DNA of 64,000 nucleotides from Gordius sp. MW1 (Eukaryota > Nematomorpha > Gordioida > Gordea > Gordiidae). Positions 1-22,709 of this stretch are shown piece by piece (within the stretch, counting starts at the first letter, position 1; each line of letters opens with the position of its first letter). Location of the stretch: positions 2,852,001 through 2,916,000 of the forward strand of contig OZ038527.1 of assembly GCA_964036665.1 (NCBI GenBank), in the 5' to 3' direction. The notes beneath the pieces were generated by a model. The model saw only the letters and a program-made list of their open reading frames with translations, ran no database searches and was not told the origin of the DNA. The position numbers and the translations under genes were made by a program.

Positions 1-530
1 CAATAATAATATTCAAAAAAAACCCCGAGATTCGAACCCAAAAACTGGTTAAATTAACAAAAATTAAAAGTGCGTATCCACGTTCGGTTCGGTGCAAGAC
101 ATCCACGTTTTTTTCAATGGTCAGTAGCCAACGGACGGCCAAAAAGTCAGATTATCAATGGTAGGAACATGAACAATCATAATAGGCGGAAAAAAGCGAA
201 AAAATAAACTTGGATTCACATTTTGGCCAAATGGTCATTTTTTTCCAGTGGTCAGCACCCAGCGGACGGCCAAAAAGTCTTATTATCAATGGTAGTAACA
301 GGAACAATCATAATAGTCAAAAAAAATCCCGGGATTCGAACCCAAAAACTGGTTAAATTAACAAAAATTAAAAGTAAACAAAACGGTGCGTGACATCCAC
401 GTTCGGTGCGTGACATCCACGAAAACGGTGCGTGACATCCACGTTCGGTGCGTGACATCCACGTTCGGCACGCCGAATAGCGTGACAAACAAAATGGAAA
501 GTGAGCCCATAAATTGCATAGCAATTAATA
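1..530 (-). repeat. tRNA-derived repeat copies with short tandem array
   Basis: At least two copies of a dispersed repeat lie here in reverse orientation. Read on the minus strand each has a tRNA B-box-like GGTTCGAATCCC, then a stretch around 'ATTGATAATA..GACTTTTTGGCCGTC', then the self-complementary block around GACCA(C/A)TGG-A-rich-TGACCATTTGGCC. A 20-22 nt unit (CGGTGCGTGACATCCACG) is repeated about four times at 383-468. The same family recurs at 42.8, 53.3, 62.3 and 63.7 kb. Open frames here are repeat-derived and not genes. Confidence 0.7.
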
Positions 531-1370
531 GAGATTATAAATATGCAAATTAAATTGCAAAAACTTACAGTTGAGTATCCATAAATATTGAATCTAAGAA
601 GGGAGGTAGAAAATGCAGATTTTGCGATTTTTGAATGAGAATAATTCACGAATGAAGGAAGAAGGAGTTATGAAATTATATCAGCTGATTTATCGCATTT
701 CGTTCTTTCAAATTTAATTTAAAAAATGTTTTTATCTTCTGTAGTTTTTAAGAAATGTGGTTTTAAAGTTGCGTCACCTAAAAGTTACACTGGTACCTGT
801 CGGGTTAATATGATGAAAGATCATTTTATATTCTCATTGCTTGCATTGCTCCGACCCAACTCCTATTGCGTTTTTAGCTGCAATGCTTCATGCACTAGGA
901 AACATATAAAACACGCTTAGTAGCGAACTTAGGACGCGGGTAAGCGCCAAAGCTGAGGTAGATGACCAATATAACATCTCATTTCGCTCATTTTGTCCAA
1001 ATGTCTACAATATATGGCTTTAATCATATCGCCTTTCTATATAATTTTATCATTTTCCTGCACGTTAGAGAGCTTTTATTAAATGTAAAGCGAAGTAATT
1101 CGAAATAAGGCACAAATCATAAATAAATTTCAGCAATATATTAAAATTTGTAAATGAGCTATATTTCGATCTCTGCCTCACTTTTTATATTAGCATGAAT
1201 TGATGTTTTGACTTTGGATTGTTTTGTATTTACAGGCCCAATAGATATGCAGTCAGAAATCCTCGAATTAGCTTCGGTGTCTATAAATATAGCAGTGTAT
1301 ATTAAAAAATATAAACACAAATCATATGAAAGGTGTTCAAATTACCTAGCAAACAATATTAACATTAGCA
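531..1370. other. AT-rich spacer, no gene seen
   Basis: No supported exon, RNA gene or clear repeat. This is the 3' flank of the receptor gene on the minus strand. A minus-strand AATAAA (TTTATT on the plus strand near 1075-1080) could serve as its polyadenylation signal. Confidence 0.5.
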
Positions 1371-11085
<9,715 letters not shown>

Positions 11086-11904
11086 GGTGTTTTTTGTGCG
11101 CTGATAACGACACTTATGCCAAATGTCAGTTATGACCCAGCGTTCACATCGTTTTTCTTATCATTTAATTTGTATGGGGGGAAAAATATATTATACAGAG
11201 GTGGATCGGTCATATATTGATTTACGGGAGAGGTTCTATAACAAACCGAGCGGAACAATCTCACACATCGTACTCTTGAGTATACCTTGATTCAACTTCA
11301 ACGGGGAAACAAACTTAATTTACACAATATCAAATAATTAAGAGAGAGAACACGGTTTAGAGTTTTACGACGTTTTATAGCTTTGATTATAATTTTGTTT
11401 CTCAGCCTTATTATTATGTCAATAAATTGATTTTTTAGTCGCAAAGATTATGAATAACCCTATAGTTTCGACTAATTATTTCAAAATAAATGCAAAAATA
11501 CAATGTGAACATAGGAATGGAATTAGAAGGTGAATTTTAATCTAGGACATTCGTATGACACCTACTAAAAGCATATCATGTAAAATAAAAAAGCTTTCTG
11601 CAGAAAACTTGAAATAATTTAAATTTGGCTAGATATTTACGTATTTGCAATTAGATATTCAAATGACAAAACATTCGGTCATTCTTGTTACCTTTTCGTA
11701 GAATTTATTACAATTAAAGAGTCTTTCTTTACTTTTATATCGTATTTTATACGAAAAATGGGTAAATAAATTTATAAATCCTACATAGAATTTTAAATGT
11801 TTTCGCACTAACTTTACAACTTTTGTGTCAAAGCTATATTTTTACCTGAACTGCCATTTTTTAATTCTTCTCCTATTCGCATAAAAAACTAGTATCTTTT
11901 TATT
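11086..11904. other. 5' flank of the receptor gene, no gene seen
   Basis: Sequence upstream of the receptor start codon. It must hold the promoter, but I cannot point to a defined element. No open frame with family similarity. Confidence 0.4.
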
Positions 11905-12625
11905 ACACTGATTAACAATGAACTTATAAAATCAACCGGCAAACTGTTCAGATTCTGGTAGAATTTTTTTGCTTTGAACACAAATATATTTTTAGTTTTT
12001 TCCCCTATGCCAAAGTTGCTAAAAACAATTACTTGCAAATTAATCGGTAAAGTTTTAAAATTTGAGTTTTAATTATATAAAGGGTAGAGAAATTCATTAA
12101 ATTTTTTAACCTTAACGCTTTTATTTTTTGACATATATTCAAAATTTCCCCGACTTAAGGTCGCCCTCCTTCCCTTTTGACACTAGGAATTAAGTGTGTG
12201 TTGTCGTTTATCGACTTCTACTAGAAACCTGCACGACCCGGCCCGCGGGTGGAGCTTTTGCTTTAGAATAAATAAACGGGTCGGAACTGGACGGGTAATA
12301 CCCAAATAGGCTCGGGCCTCGATATACGTAAGGCCCGCTAAAAGCTCGTTATACTTTTATTTGTGTTTTATAAAGTATAAAATAGGTTTGTTTTTACAAT
12401 GTTCCAATTTATAACTATAGTTGACGTTTATTAAAATAGCACGGATTTAATGGATTTCTCTCCCATATAAATCAAATTTATTAAATTAAACTTTTACCGA
12501 TCACTGTTTTTAACAAGTTTAACAGCAAATATTTTAAATACTTGACGTATAGGGAAAAAATATTCGTCTTCACCCCGAAAAAATCTACCGAAATCTGCAG
12601 TTGGCCGGTTGATTTTTCTGGTTAA
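11905..12625. mobile_element. Non-autonomous TIR element with about 200-bp inverted arms
   Basis: The left arm (TTATAAAATCAACCGGCAAACTG ... AATTCATTAAA) returns inverted at 12440-12625 (TTTAATGGATTTCTCTCCC ... AGTTGGCCGGTTGATTTT). There is no coding capacity between the arms. A second copy is at 26541-28625. A CCTGCACGACCCGG block at 12228 inside it marks another repeat family. Confidence 0.65.
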
Positions 12626-15491
12626 ACCGTTTTATTTAATAATAGTTCTGTACTTTGTAAAGCGCCCTAAAACTTTTGTTTACTTTTTCTAAAATATTTT
12701 TTTATAAGATTTTAACAATTTATGTCCATTTTTCGCAAAATTCTTGCAATTTTATTTCTAAGTAATTTATACTAACTATTTCATTAATCTTTTAAAAAAT
12801 TTGCTGCATTGCTAATTTTACAACTTTATCAATTTAAGTTTTAGCATTTAACTCAATTTTTCTATATTTCTTGCATCTTTGTGTCCAAATAAATTTGCTA
12901 TTTAACAATGTATTAAACATTTTTCCATTTCAAAGCTATTTTTCTACGTTGACTTCTATTTTAAAAATTGTAGTTGATGCTTCCTTTAGCCCCCTCCCTA
13001 AAACCAGGAGTTTGTCCCAAACCCGGTAAAACCCGATGTTTTACAGAACCCGAACCCGAACTCATTTTTAAAAATACCCTTAAAACCCGAACCCGATGAA
13101 TACAAATAAGGGTTCGGGTTCGGGTTTTTAATTCAAAAATATATTGTGAATTGAATATCTCAGTTTTCTCTATCATGACAATGTAACGAAACCATACGAT
13201 TGTAATTCAATATTTTCATGTTTCCGGCATTTTTCATTCATTAATCGATACTAATTATCTCCAGAATTATTTGTAAGTATTATATATAATTGATATAATA
13301 TAATTTCTTGAACCCGAACCCAATTCCTTAAACCCAAACACGAACCCGATTTTATTTTGGGCGGGTTCAAACCCCTGCCTAAAACCTTGCAATTTGAATA
13401 ATTGGATTACTTACTAAGGAAAAATGGAATAAAATTCCAAAATTATTTAAATTCTAAAATAAGAAAATGGCATTAATACACAAACTTAAAAATGAAACAA
13501 CCATAATTAGTGATTGTTCAGGACGGGACGAGATTTTCAGTCAATAGATGCGACTTTTTGGCGCCTCAACCAAATAAAGCTTGGCAAAAGAAATGCTTTT
13601 AAACAGTAATTTTGAAAAATGCTTAAATAAAAGAAACTCAACGTTTGAAAAATAATAACAGGGTTTTGTTTTGTAAAACGGAGAAAGCCTTTTCATATGA
13701 AGTTGCCTAAGCACGGAACACCAGTTTTCATTAAGTTGGTTATTCAACTTAAAAATGAAGTTAACAGTTGGCTAGGTGGGGTCAATGAGGACCCCAAGCG
13801 GTTTATAAATGTTGTACAAAGTAAGTTAGTGACAGTTATAATTTCATTTTTTCAGTAGCTTAATAAAATTTATCCTAGAATATCTCTGCAAAATTTGGCT
13901 TGTTTTTATCCAGTTATTTTTAAGATAGAGTGTTTAGATGCCCGGGGTCGTCCAGGACCCCACGTTCCACAATATGAAAATAATATTAAAAGTTCTTAAC
14001 CTATTTGTAAAGAAATTTTTTCTAAACATTTCCTTTTATTTGAGATATTTAACTTTTAAACTCAGATTTTAACATGTTTATTTTTCCTCGTGGTATTTCA
14101 ATGTGCTCATTTGTGTAAATTTTCCTGTGCACTTAGATATTTCATCAAAGTGCTATATATATATTAATTTTTGTCTGAAAATGGTATATAAATATAAAAA
14201 TATAACATTTTGACTAGTTGTCATAAATAAATAAACATTATATATTAGTTTGAGGAGTTTATACCTTATAGTAAATATTATTGTAACTTAGGATTAAATA
14301 GACTAAAAAATCATATTAATAAACTTATATGTCTGTCTATAAAGTAACTGAATTAGAACTTTCTTGTTAATTTAAAACAAATCATTTGATATTTCATATG
14401 TGTATGAAGTGTCATTTTATAATAAATTGACTGGTTTATAGCCCTACATAATGTTTGTTTTAAGATATTACATGAAGATTAATTTTATATTCTCAAATTT
14501 AACCTTCTAAGATTTATTTCTATTGTAAAAATATAAAACTAGTTGGAAAATTATTTAAAAAATGTATCAATAAGAATAGAAAACTTTCTGTCTCAAAAAA
14601 TAAAATTTGCTTTAGTTTAGACAACTCTATTTTTTAATTTTGAGGTTTTTTTAAGCCAAATGTAAAAAATCATGAACTTTTATTACCAATGTTCATTTAT
14701 AAACTAACTTTATTAAACTTTATCCTTTGAAACTAAAATTTTTTTAATTTTAAACTAACAAAACATGTAGGAAATCTCATTTTTTACACAAAATTCACTA
14801 TTTTTAGAGCCTCATAAAATTTTTGTTTTAAGATTTTAGGATTAGATTTTTTTCCCTATTCTTAATTCTAACCTTCTATAATGTATTTCTATTTGAAAAA
14901 ATTTAATTGAAGTCCAAAAATTAGAAAAATAATGGCTTAGAACAGTAGTAACTTTTTGCCATAAAAAAACATAGGGCCAAAAATTCCCTAAGTTTGGACA
15001 TCTCTATTATTTTTGTTTTATGGTTTTTTTGTGCCAAATTTTTTATAGTTTTAGCTCTAACCTTATTTTATATAATCTTAAAAATTAAATTATGGAATTG
15101 GGGGAAAAAAATTGTTATGCATAAATAGTCACATAGGGGGAAATTTTGGGGGTTGTACTAATTGCAATTATAAAATTGTAACCACTTGTTCAAATACCCA
15201 AAGTAGCATATCAATTTACAGATAAGAGTTAAAATATTATGCTTATAAAGTTTTAAAAGTTTATATAATAATGCAACTAAGTTATAGCTATTTAAAGTTT
15301 GAAGTCATCATGACCCCCTTTACCATCCATGTTAAAATTTTGACCTGCCCAACAGAGTGTTAACTATATACGGGAGAGAGGTCTAAATAGCGATCATTTC
15401 CCAGGTTTTCAAGCAACGTAATAATTAAGTTTTCACCATCAAATTAATTTTTTTAGCCTAATCTAAACTCGTGAATTGGATAGTATTAGCG
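12626..15491. other. AT-rich spacer with CCCGAAC-rich patches
   Basis: No gene supported. 13010-13130 and 13310-13375 hold direct and inverted AACCCGAACCCGA blocks like those inside the hAT element at 56604. GGGGTCAATGAGGACCCC at 13781 and GGGGTCGTCCAGGACCCC at 13943 are short near-palindromes of piggyBac-like appearance, but no transposase is visible. Confidence 0.4.
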
Positions 15492-15922
15492 ACTAGCTGA
15501 CCCGGCAAACGTTGTTTTGCTAAAAATACAATTTTCTTTCATATAATAAAATTCGAGAAAACCTTGTATGTATGACGTCATTATTGTATATGATGCTATA
15601 AATGAAACTGGCCGGGAAATGTCCGATATTTTTAAAACGAAAAGGTTTTTAGGATTCTGAAAAAGCTATTTTACCCCTGGCCCCCTGGGCATCTATGGCT
15701 AAATTTTCGCGCGAATCGGGCTGGTAGTTTCAGAGTTTAGCCCTTTTTTAAAACGTAATGTCCGATATTTTTAAAACTAGAAGGAATTTTAGGATTCTGA
15801 AAAAGCTATTTTACCCCTGGCCGCCCTGGCATCTATGGCAAAATATTCGTGCGAATCGGGAAGGTAGTTTCAGAATTTAGCCCTTATCCACATACTAGAC
15901 TTTACTTTATATATATAGATTA
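15492..15922 (+). repeat. 'ACCCGGCAAACGTTG' repeat, two internal units
   Basis: Starts CTAGCTGACCCGGCAAACG and ends with TATATATATAGAT. It holds two tandem versions of a block containing AATGTCCGATATTTTTAAAA, GCTATTTTACCCCTGGCC and GAATCGGG. Closely similar to 27080-27740 and 63508-63655. Confidence 0.75.
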
Positions 15923-16164
15923 ATAACAATTTTCATACTGCTGCATAAGCTATTTTTCGTTAACCTCGCACTTAAAGTCAAAAACTTTGACTAACGCGCT
16001 TACATTGTACAATTTATGGTATATGCATTATTATTATCAACAAATTTAACAATAAATAACAAAGATTTGTGATATATGTATATTGATAAATATATACAAA
16101 TAGATTTTTGGGGGAAAATAAATAATCAAAATGCCTCGATATAATCACAGCGTATACAACACAC

Positions 16165-18958
16165 CTAGTACAAAATACTATTGACCGCTTCTTCTAATGC
16201 CAGATCGGAAGATTGGGGAAAATTGTCGTTAGGTTCGTCGTAAATATCTGCAAGTAAAGGTCTCGAGTCGTTATTATATTCATTTTCGTGGTATAGTGAA
16301 TCGGATGAATTAAATGTCACTTCTATGTTTTTGTTCAACTCCTTTTCAGTGCCCACCACTCCAATTTGAGGTAAATTTGTGGATGTAACGTGTAAAGTAT
16401 TTTGCAGCAATTTTTCACCGGGCGGCACAAAAAAATTATTAGTTAAAGGGTGCGGGAGATTGACTCTGTCATTTTCTTCTAAATCGTGGCCCGATTTCGT
16501 AGTGATATCTTCGTCGAAAATTGCGTTTTTAATTAAACTACCCAAAATATTGGGAGCCGCCTTTATGTTGTTGTTATTAGAGTCGACAACGGGGAGAGGA
16601 GTAGTTGGATGAGGTGAGCGCGTTATAGATTGTTGTTTGAGGTATTCCATCAATTTGTCCGGGCCTTTAAATTTACGTATTAATGGTAAAACTATATATT
16701 GTATATTCAATCCATTATCCTGTATTTCTTTGTATAAAATTGGTGGTTTGAAAATATTTTTTGTAAAATCAATTTATAAATAAAACTATTTGGTGACCTT
16801 AAGATGTAAATGGCTAAATTTGGTTAAAAACGATGCTTTGGAATGCTTGCCTTATTACATAGGACCACCACACATAGTTATGAGAAATATATTAGGAAGA
16901 ATAAAATCAGTTTATTAAACGATGATAGACTAGAGCGTATTGTTTCTTTAAATTTATTAAATGTATTATAAAGTTTTTATCAAGTTATCCTATTCTCTAA
17001 AAAGTTTGTTGTTGTGATATATGTCTGTGTTGATAGAAAATTACTTTTTGTTATATAACCATTTTAACCTAACTTGATTGGCAACTTTAAACATATTGAT
17101 AAAAATGCCAAATCAAGTGCTAATATTATAAGTCAAGCAGCACTTATTCCTTCAAAATTTGTAGAAAAATAAAATTAAAAATGTTAAGTGACATGGTTAC
17201 CCTGTGTTTCACAAATTTGTTTTTCATGAGCTAGTGTTTCTTTTTCAGAAGATAGCCATAACCGATCAATCATAATATTTTCTAGGGTTTTGTTATCTTT
17301 CTAAAGTAACATAATCTATAAATATAGGATGTAGTTTACTGTTGAATTGTCCAGATATAGTTTGTGATATTTTTGGAAGAGGGTAGATTTTTTATGTTCC
17401 AATGTTTTGAATAAATCACAAAGTACATATTCATCTAATACAATTAAATTATAAAATATTTAAGTAATTTAAAATTATTTGTGAGATAAACACATTCTAA
17501 CACTTAAATCTTGTCTCCTAAAATCTTATAGCACTTAAATCAAATTAATTTGAACTAAAATCTTACAATTAAGATTCTACAAATTATTTAGTAGTAATTA
17601 TATTTAAGTTTATAATCTTTGAAAGAAATCACCAAAAAGATGTTGTGTCCAGAAAAAGGCATATAAAAATCATGAGGTGATAACAGCCAATTGCTAATCA
17701 TCAAAATTTTTAGGCATGGGTTATTTGCTACATTTAAAGTTTAGTATTAATTGAAATAAGCAAATAATATATTTGAACAAAGTGACAAAAAAACTTGAAT
17801 CTGGAAGCAGTGACTCTTGAGTATAATACACATGATAGGGAAGTAGCATATGAATTGCATCTTGGGTGCAACATTCATCAAACTTAGGGTTACTGAGCAT
17901 TTTATATTCTTTTATAAGTTGTTCTGAATAACTTAATGAATACATATAATAAAAAGTAGTGTAACTTACGGATTTATTTTTGGTAAATTACAGCTTTGAG
18001 GAACACTCACTTGTCTTGTATTAGGAGGAAAATGGTAATTATTAACAAATGGGCTTTGAACATGGCTTTTGCCCAGTAAAGAGGCATGGCTGGATGAAAA
18101 GTGATAATTAGAGATATGGCTGGAAGTTCTAATTTGAATGTCATTAATAATAGGTAAGGGCTTTAATACAGTATCTTGTCTTAAGGTATTTATATTAGTA
18201 GAAGCACACGTTTTTGTTTGATTAAATGTTGCAGATGGTATTAGTTTAATTTGAGACAGTAAATTTTGTTGGGGGGTAAGACTGTTTGAACATTTAAGCA
18301 CCTCATTTTTATTTGGTTGTGTTTGCAATGATGCTAAGAGTGATAGATTTTGTAAGGCATTATTTTGATATTTTTTGGTTTCAACATTAGAAGTTACAAT
18401 GTGATTATTTACAAATACTTTGCTTTTAACTTGATATATAGGTATAAGAGTGGGCCCAATTGATGTTTGAACCAAAATATACTGATTTTGTATACTTAAA
18501 TCTCTTGCAGCATTAACTTTAGAAGGGGTATATGATTGGTAACTAGATAATTTATTTAATGGTTGATTTGGTACAAAATTTGTTTTATTTTCTTCGACAT
18601 TTTTAAGTATATATTGTTGGGGAGGAGTTGCCAAGCTATGTAAAGAATTTGATAATTTAAAAGTTTGAGTTATTTTTCCTGGTTGAGATTGTGGCAAATA
18701 AGCCTTTAACAAATGAGTTTTATAATTTACATTCATATTTCCATTTCTGGTTACACCTGTCACATCATTAGAAGAATTGACTAATGTATTATTTGCTGGT
18801 GAAGGGCTTTGACAAATAATTTTAGATCTCGTATCACAAGAAAAATGATCAGCTTTCCTTTTAAGATTCTGCCCGACAACTGTAGGCTGGTGCAAAATCG
18901 GATATGTGGAAGGAATGAGATTTGCCAAGCCATTAAAACTTGAATTTAATACAACCAT
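16165..18958 (-). CDS. BICRA/GLTSCR1-like chromatin-remodelling subunit, five coding exons
   Basis: Exons: 18958-17970, 17931-17795, 17434-17340, 17300-17201 and, less certainly, 16727-16165. Together they give 627 residues in frame. The conserved core is spread over exons 2-4: DAIHMLLPYHVYY, then an L-K-rich helix ending KYHKLYLDN, then ENIMIDRLWLSSEKETLAH. This matches the GLTSCR1 conserved region (LLPYHV..., ...NKYRLLL, ...MIDR), which in mammals places the protein in the ncBAF SWI/SNF complex with BRD9. Exon 1 is Gln/Asn/Ser-rich, fitting the disordered N-terminal part. Introns 1 and 3 are only 38 and 39 nt. I do not recognise the last exon (LIRKFKGPDKLMEYL, ends AVNSILY); it joins in phase, but its acceptor lacks a good pyrimidine tract. 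It could belong to another gene. Confidence 0.78.
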
Positions 18959-19413
18959 CTAAAAACAGATTACATTAAATATAAATTTGTGTTACGTTTT
19001 GCAAGTTTTTTCCTGAATTATTTCTTATTTCCCTTAAAAAGCGCAATGTAAATATATTTTAAGCTATTTAATACCAGATCTTTGAATCGTTGCGACCTCC
19101 ATCCATATGATTGTCCAGAGGAATCTAAGAGCATTTTAATTAATATATCTAAGTATTGCAGAAAGGTAATTTCGCCTTCTCACAACTAAATTTATTTCCC
19201 TACAACTTTCCCGCATAAATTATCTTTTATACTAATTTTAACATTAAAATAATTTTTTAGCCACCCACTCCCCACAACAAAGCCACTCTCAAATTTAGGA
19301 TGCAAACACAAGGTAAACAAAGCATGAACGTTATCATGGTTGGTAGCGGAAGGCTACAAAGAATTAGAATATAAAATTTACAAAATAAACGATAATAATA
19401 TTGGAAAACTTAC

Positions 19414-19480
19414 CAAACGCGGAGGGTTCAGTCACACTTATAACTGCGCATGCGTATAGGCAACTAATAAATGCAAACAT
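19414..19480 (-). promoter_or_regulatory. Putative 5' noncoding exon and promoter of the BICRA-like gene
   Basis: On the minus strand a consensus donor (TTTG|GTAAGT) at 19414 can pair with the acceptor TTTTTAG placed immediately before the ATG at 18958. That gives a 455-nt 5' intron. A TGCGCATGCG motif at 19446-19456, resembling an NRF1 site, lies just upstream. The transcription start itself is not visible. Confidence 0.45.
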
Positions 19481-20998
19481 TTGAAGTAAATGGCAACGAA
19501 CTCATTGCAAAAGAAAAATTATAAACTCTAAAAGTGTAAATTGAATCTAAACGTTATAAATGACTCCCTTAAAATTTTAATTTTGCTAAGTTGGTACATA
19601 TTACATGCGTATGAATATGCGCGAAAATCGGTTTTAATTTATAAAATGCGAAAGGGAATGGCTATATATATCCATAGGTAAACCATGACGGATGCTCAAC
19701 AGCTGAAATGAATAAGAGTGTAGGCATCCATTTTTATATTTAATTATACATCATATAATTAAATTCTTCTAGTTTATCTTAAGGCTATTTATTACATATT
19801 TTTGTTGTTGCTTAATAACAGTTATTCCGACCCAGGATGCTTTTTTGGTTTTGGCACGCACTAGCCATTCGCAGATTATTGATACAATACACTAGCAAAC
19901 AGTTAATTTTGCATTAAAATTAATATAATAACCTAAGACGTCATTTTAAATGATGAGTTCTTTTAACCTCAGTCTAAAGAAAATATTATATATGTTGGCT
20001 GTTTATAGAAATAACACATTGTTTCAAATATTAAGACATACATAAATTTGAACTTGCTTTCTTATTAAATTGGATTTTATGCGTCAAACCACCGAGATGC
20101 AGTGATGTGGGAACAAAAGAATATCGAGGAGTGCAAAAACGTTCGCCAACGTAATTTACATATATTAACATTAATCCTCGGGTAAATTTTATTTAACCGT
20201 TAATTAATAAAACTAAACTAATAAATTATGTGTAGCGCTGATATCAAATTTTTTAGTCTATTATGTTGATATCTGGAAACTTAATGGCTCTCAAGTATCA
20301 ATTAGTTTTTAATATATGTTTTGCCATTTTGGACTAAGTTAATACTTGTAACTTCTATTTTGACACGATGGATTAAAGCTGATGGCGGATTTACCTTTTT
20401 CCTATAGGACTATGCCTTGGTCTTTATGTGATAGTAGTCAAATGATATGGATAGTTGTTTAAAAAGTGTTGGGAAAATTGAAGCCCCTGTTTGCTTAAAG
20501 GTTGATGATACCCCTGTATTTTCTATCCAAAATGTTAAAAAGTGCCGAAGTTTGGGTTGATGCAGCTTAGATAGGAATGGCGCGTTGAATGTAAATTTAT
20601 ATCTGATGGATGGTGGTTAAGGTCCCACAAGATCCTAATATTTACGGCTAGACATTCTATATGGTTTAAAAGTGCCCCGAGTCAATATAACGTATTTGTT
20701 GACCTTGTTTTATGAGTTTGAAAGCATTGACCTGCCAATCAGTAAAGCTTTTGGAAAAACTAAGGATGTAGGGTGAATTTGTAACTGGGAATAATGGGCA
20801 GGGTAAGAGCTATGATCTTTTTTGGTTTGTACAGTTCTCGATTTTATGCAATAGCTATTTTTTGTAGTAGGTTCGCACTCCAGTACGTGACAAAACTGTA
20901 GCTACTAAGTAGGCTTATTGACTAATTTCAGGTGTTTACATAAGCCAGTGCAATAGGTTAGTGGCTTATGATCCGTAAAAACACAATACCTTTTAATA
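19481..20998. other. Spacer with a faint retroelement relic
   Basis: No host gene seen. On the minus strand around 20960-20990 the frame reads DHKPLT, the RNase H motif of Ty3/gypsy pol, followed by stop-riddled sequence down to about 20340. A strongly decayed retroelement is possible. Confidence 0.3.
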
Positions 20999-21008
20999 CG
21001 TGACTGTA

Positions 21009-21013
21009 GTGTT
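21009..21013. repeat. 5-bp target-site duplication GTGTT, left
   Basis: GTGTT directly precedes the left end of the gypsy insertion and recurs at 24652-24656 directly after its right end. The MITE reads continuously (TAGTGTTGTAAAC) once the insertion and one copy are removed, so this is a true duplication. Confidence 0.85.
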
Positions 21014-21065
21014 TAAGATGGCCTCCAAATTTCTGTGTATAAACGAGCTAAGTATTTATTTAGTA
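21014..21065 (-). repeat. Truncated inverted LTR 3' end (U5 end)
   Basis: 52 bp identical to the start of the inverted LTR at 24218 onward (TAAGATGGCC ... ATTTAGTA). It then switches without spacer into pol coding sequence at 21066. Confidence 0.85.
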
Positions 21066-22648
21066 AGACGCATACCGATAATTTTAATTATTTAAAAAAT
21101 ATTTTACTAACTAAACCCGTTTTAAGGTGTTACAACCCAGACAAGCAACAGATTTTAAGAGTCGATGCGTCAAATGTAGGCATCGGCGGCGCGTTATGTC
21201 AAGTCGAGGATAATGTTGAACACCCTATTTTGTATTTTTCGCGTAAGCTAAATAAAACGGAGGTCCGATATTCTGTTATTGAACGGGAGGCTCTAGCAAT
21301 GATGTACGGATTACAGCGATGTCGAGAATATTTGATTGGTAAATCGTTTACTGTAGTCACGGATCATAAACCTCTAGTTGCTTTGTTTAAAAAAACTAAC
21401 GACCAACTACTAATGTCTGGTAGATTACAGCGTTGGCTAGTTATGTTAGGAAATTTTACCTTAACTCTTAAATATTGCAAAGGTGAAGACAATGATTTAG
21501 CTGATGTATTATCGCGTTTGGGCTCAGATGACATCGAAGCTAATAGAGATTCTTTGTCTTGTGAGATTGTTGGAGGAGAGGTCATAAACATAATTAAAAT
21601 TTTGGATTTAAAAGACATTATAACCGAGAGTAATGCAGACCCTGATATAATTAAGGTTACGCACATTTTACTTGGCTTGGACGAGGACACTAACATACCA
21701 TCACCCTTTAAACATGTTTTAAACGAAATGTATTTAGAAGATGACGTGCTTAAGAGACAGGAAAGGTTAGTGGTTCCCAGTAAAATTCGCCAAGAGGTGT
21801 TAGGTGTTTTACATCAAGGTCATGCAGGGATGGTTAAGATGAAGGGACTAGCTAGACAATATGTCTGGTGGCCTAAAATTAACAAAGACATTGAAAACTT
21901 TGTCCGGCAGTGCGGGCTATGTAAGCTTGACGCACCAATGCCGCGGAGGAATAGAAAGGCGAGATGGCCACGTCCCAAATCTCCCTGGGAGAGAATACAT
22001 GTTGATTTTTTTGAATTTGACAAGAAACGTTTTATATTAATTGTTGATGCATATTCCGGTTGGACGGAATTTAAGAACGTTTTTAGCATGTCAGGTAAAG
22101 TAACAATAAATATTTTAAAAGAATTATTTGGCGCGTACGGATTACCTACCTACATTGTTACAGATAATGGGAAGGCTTTCGTAAGCGTAGAATTTAAAAT
22201 TTTTTGTTTAGAATTTAAGATTAGCCATTTACTAACGCCTCCTTATCACCCTAGCTCAAATGGGCAGGTGGAGAGGTATGTAGGAATAGTCAAAAAATGG
22301 TTAAGAGTAGCTAAAGAGACGAAGGGAGGTACATGGATGTTAAGGTTATATCATAATATGGCTCCAAGGTTTCCTAATCGTCCTTCAGTTAGCTATGAAT
22401 TCTTAAGCAGAAAGTTGAGGTACCCACCTGACTTGTTACAATATCTCGAACCAGTACTACCTAGGTCAGATAGTCCTAGATTAAAGCTAAATCAGAAGGT
22501 TTGGTATAGGAACTACTTGAAGGAACCTAGATGGGTACTAGGGGAGATAGTGGAGCAGGTAGGCTCAAGGATTTATAAGATTAAAAATGCTGAAACAAAT
22601 AATATTGAAACTAGGCATGAGGAACAAATTAAATTGTACAATGCGTAA
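21066..22648 (+). CDS. pol: Ty3/gypsy pol fragment: RNase H and integrase
   Basis: An open frame of about 527 codons after the LTR junction; the apparent upstream start codon lies in LTR sequence. RNase H region: DASNVGIGGALCQ, EREALAMMYGLQ, VTDHKPL, and DNDLADVLSR. Integrase: a zinc-binding HHCC region (LHQGHAGMVKMKG ... CGLCK), then a DDE core with HVDFFEF, VTDNGKAF and SSNGQVER, and a C-terminal GPY/F-like part. No stop codons or frameshifts occur inside. The missing RT fingers and palm, protease and gag make the copy non-autonomous. Codon and base composition are less AT-rich than the flanks. Confidence 0.92.
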
Positions 22649-22709
22649 TAGTTGAAAGACTTTTTTTTATGTAGAATGTTAAATCTTATATTTTTATATT
22701 CTGCATTAG

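Noticed and set aside
252-649. Proteins with WMSRTERGCHAP repeats on the minus strand
   Set aside because: Translation of a 20-22 nt tandem DNA repeat within dispersed repeats; no coding signature.
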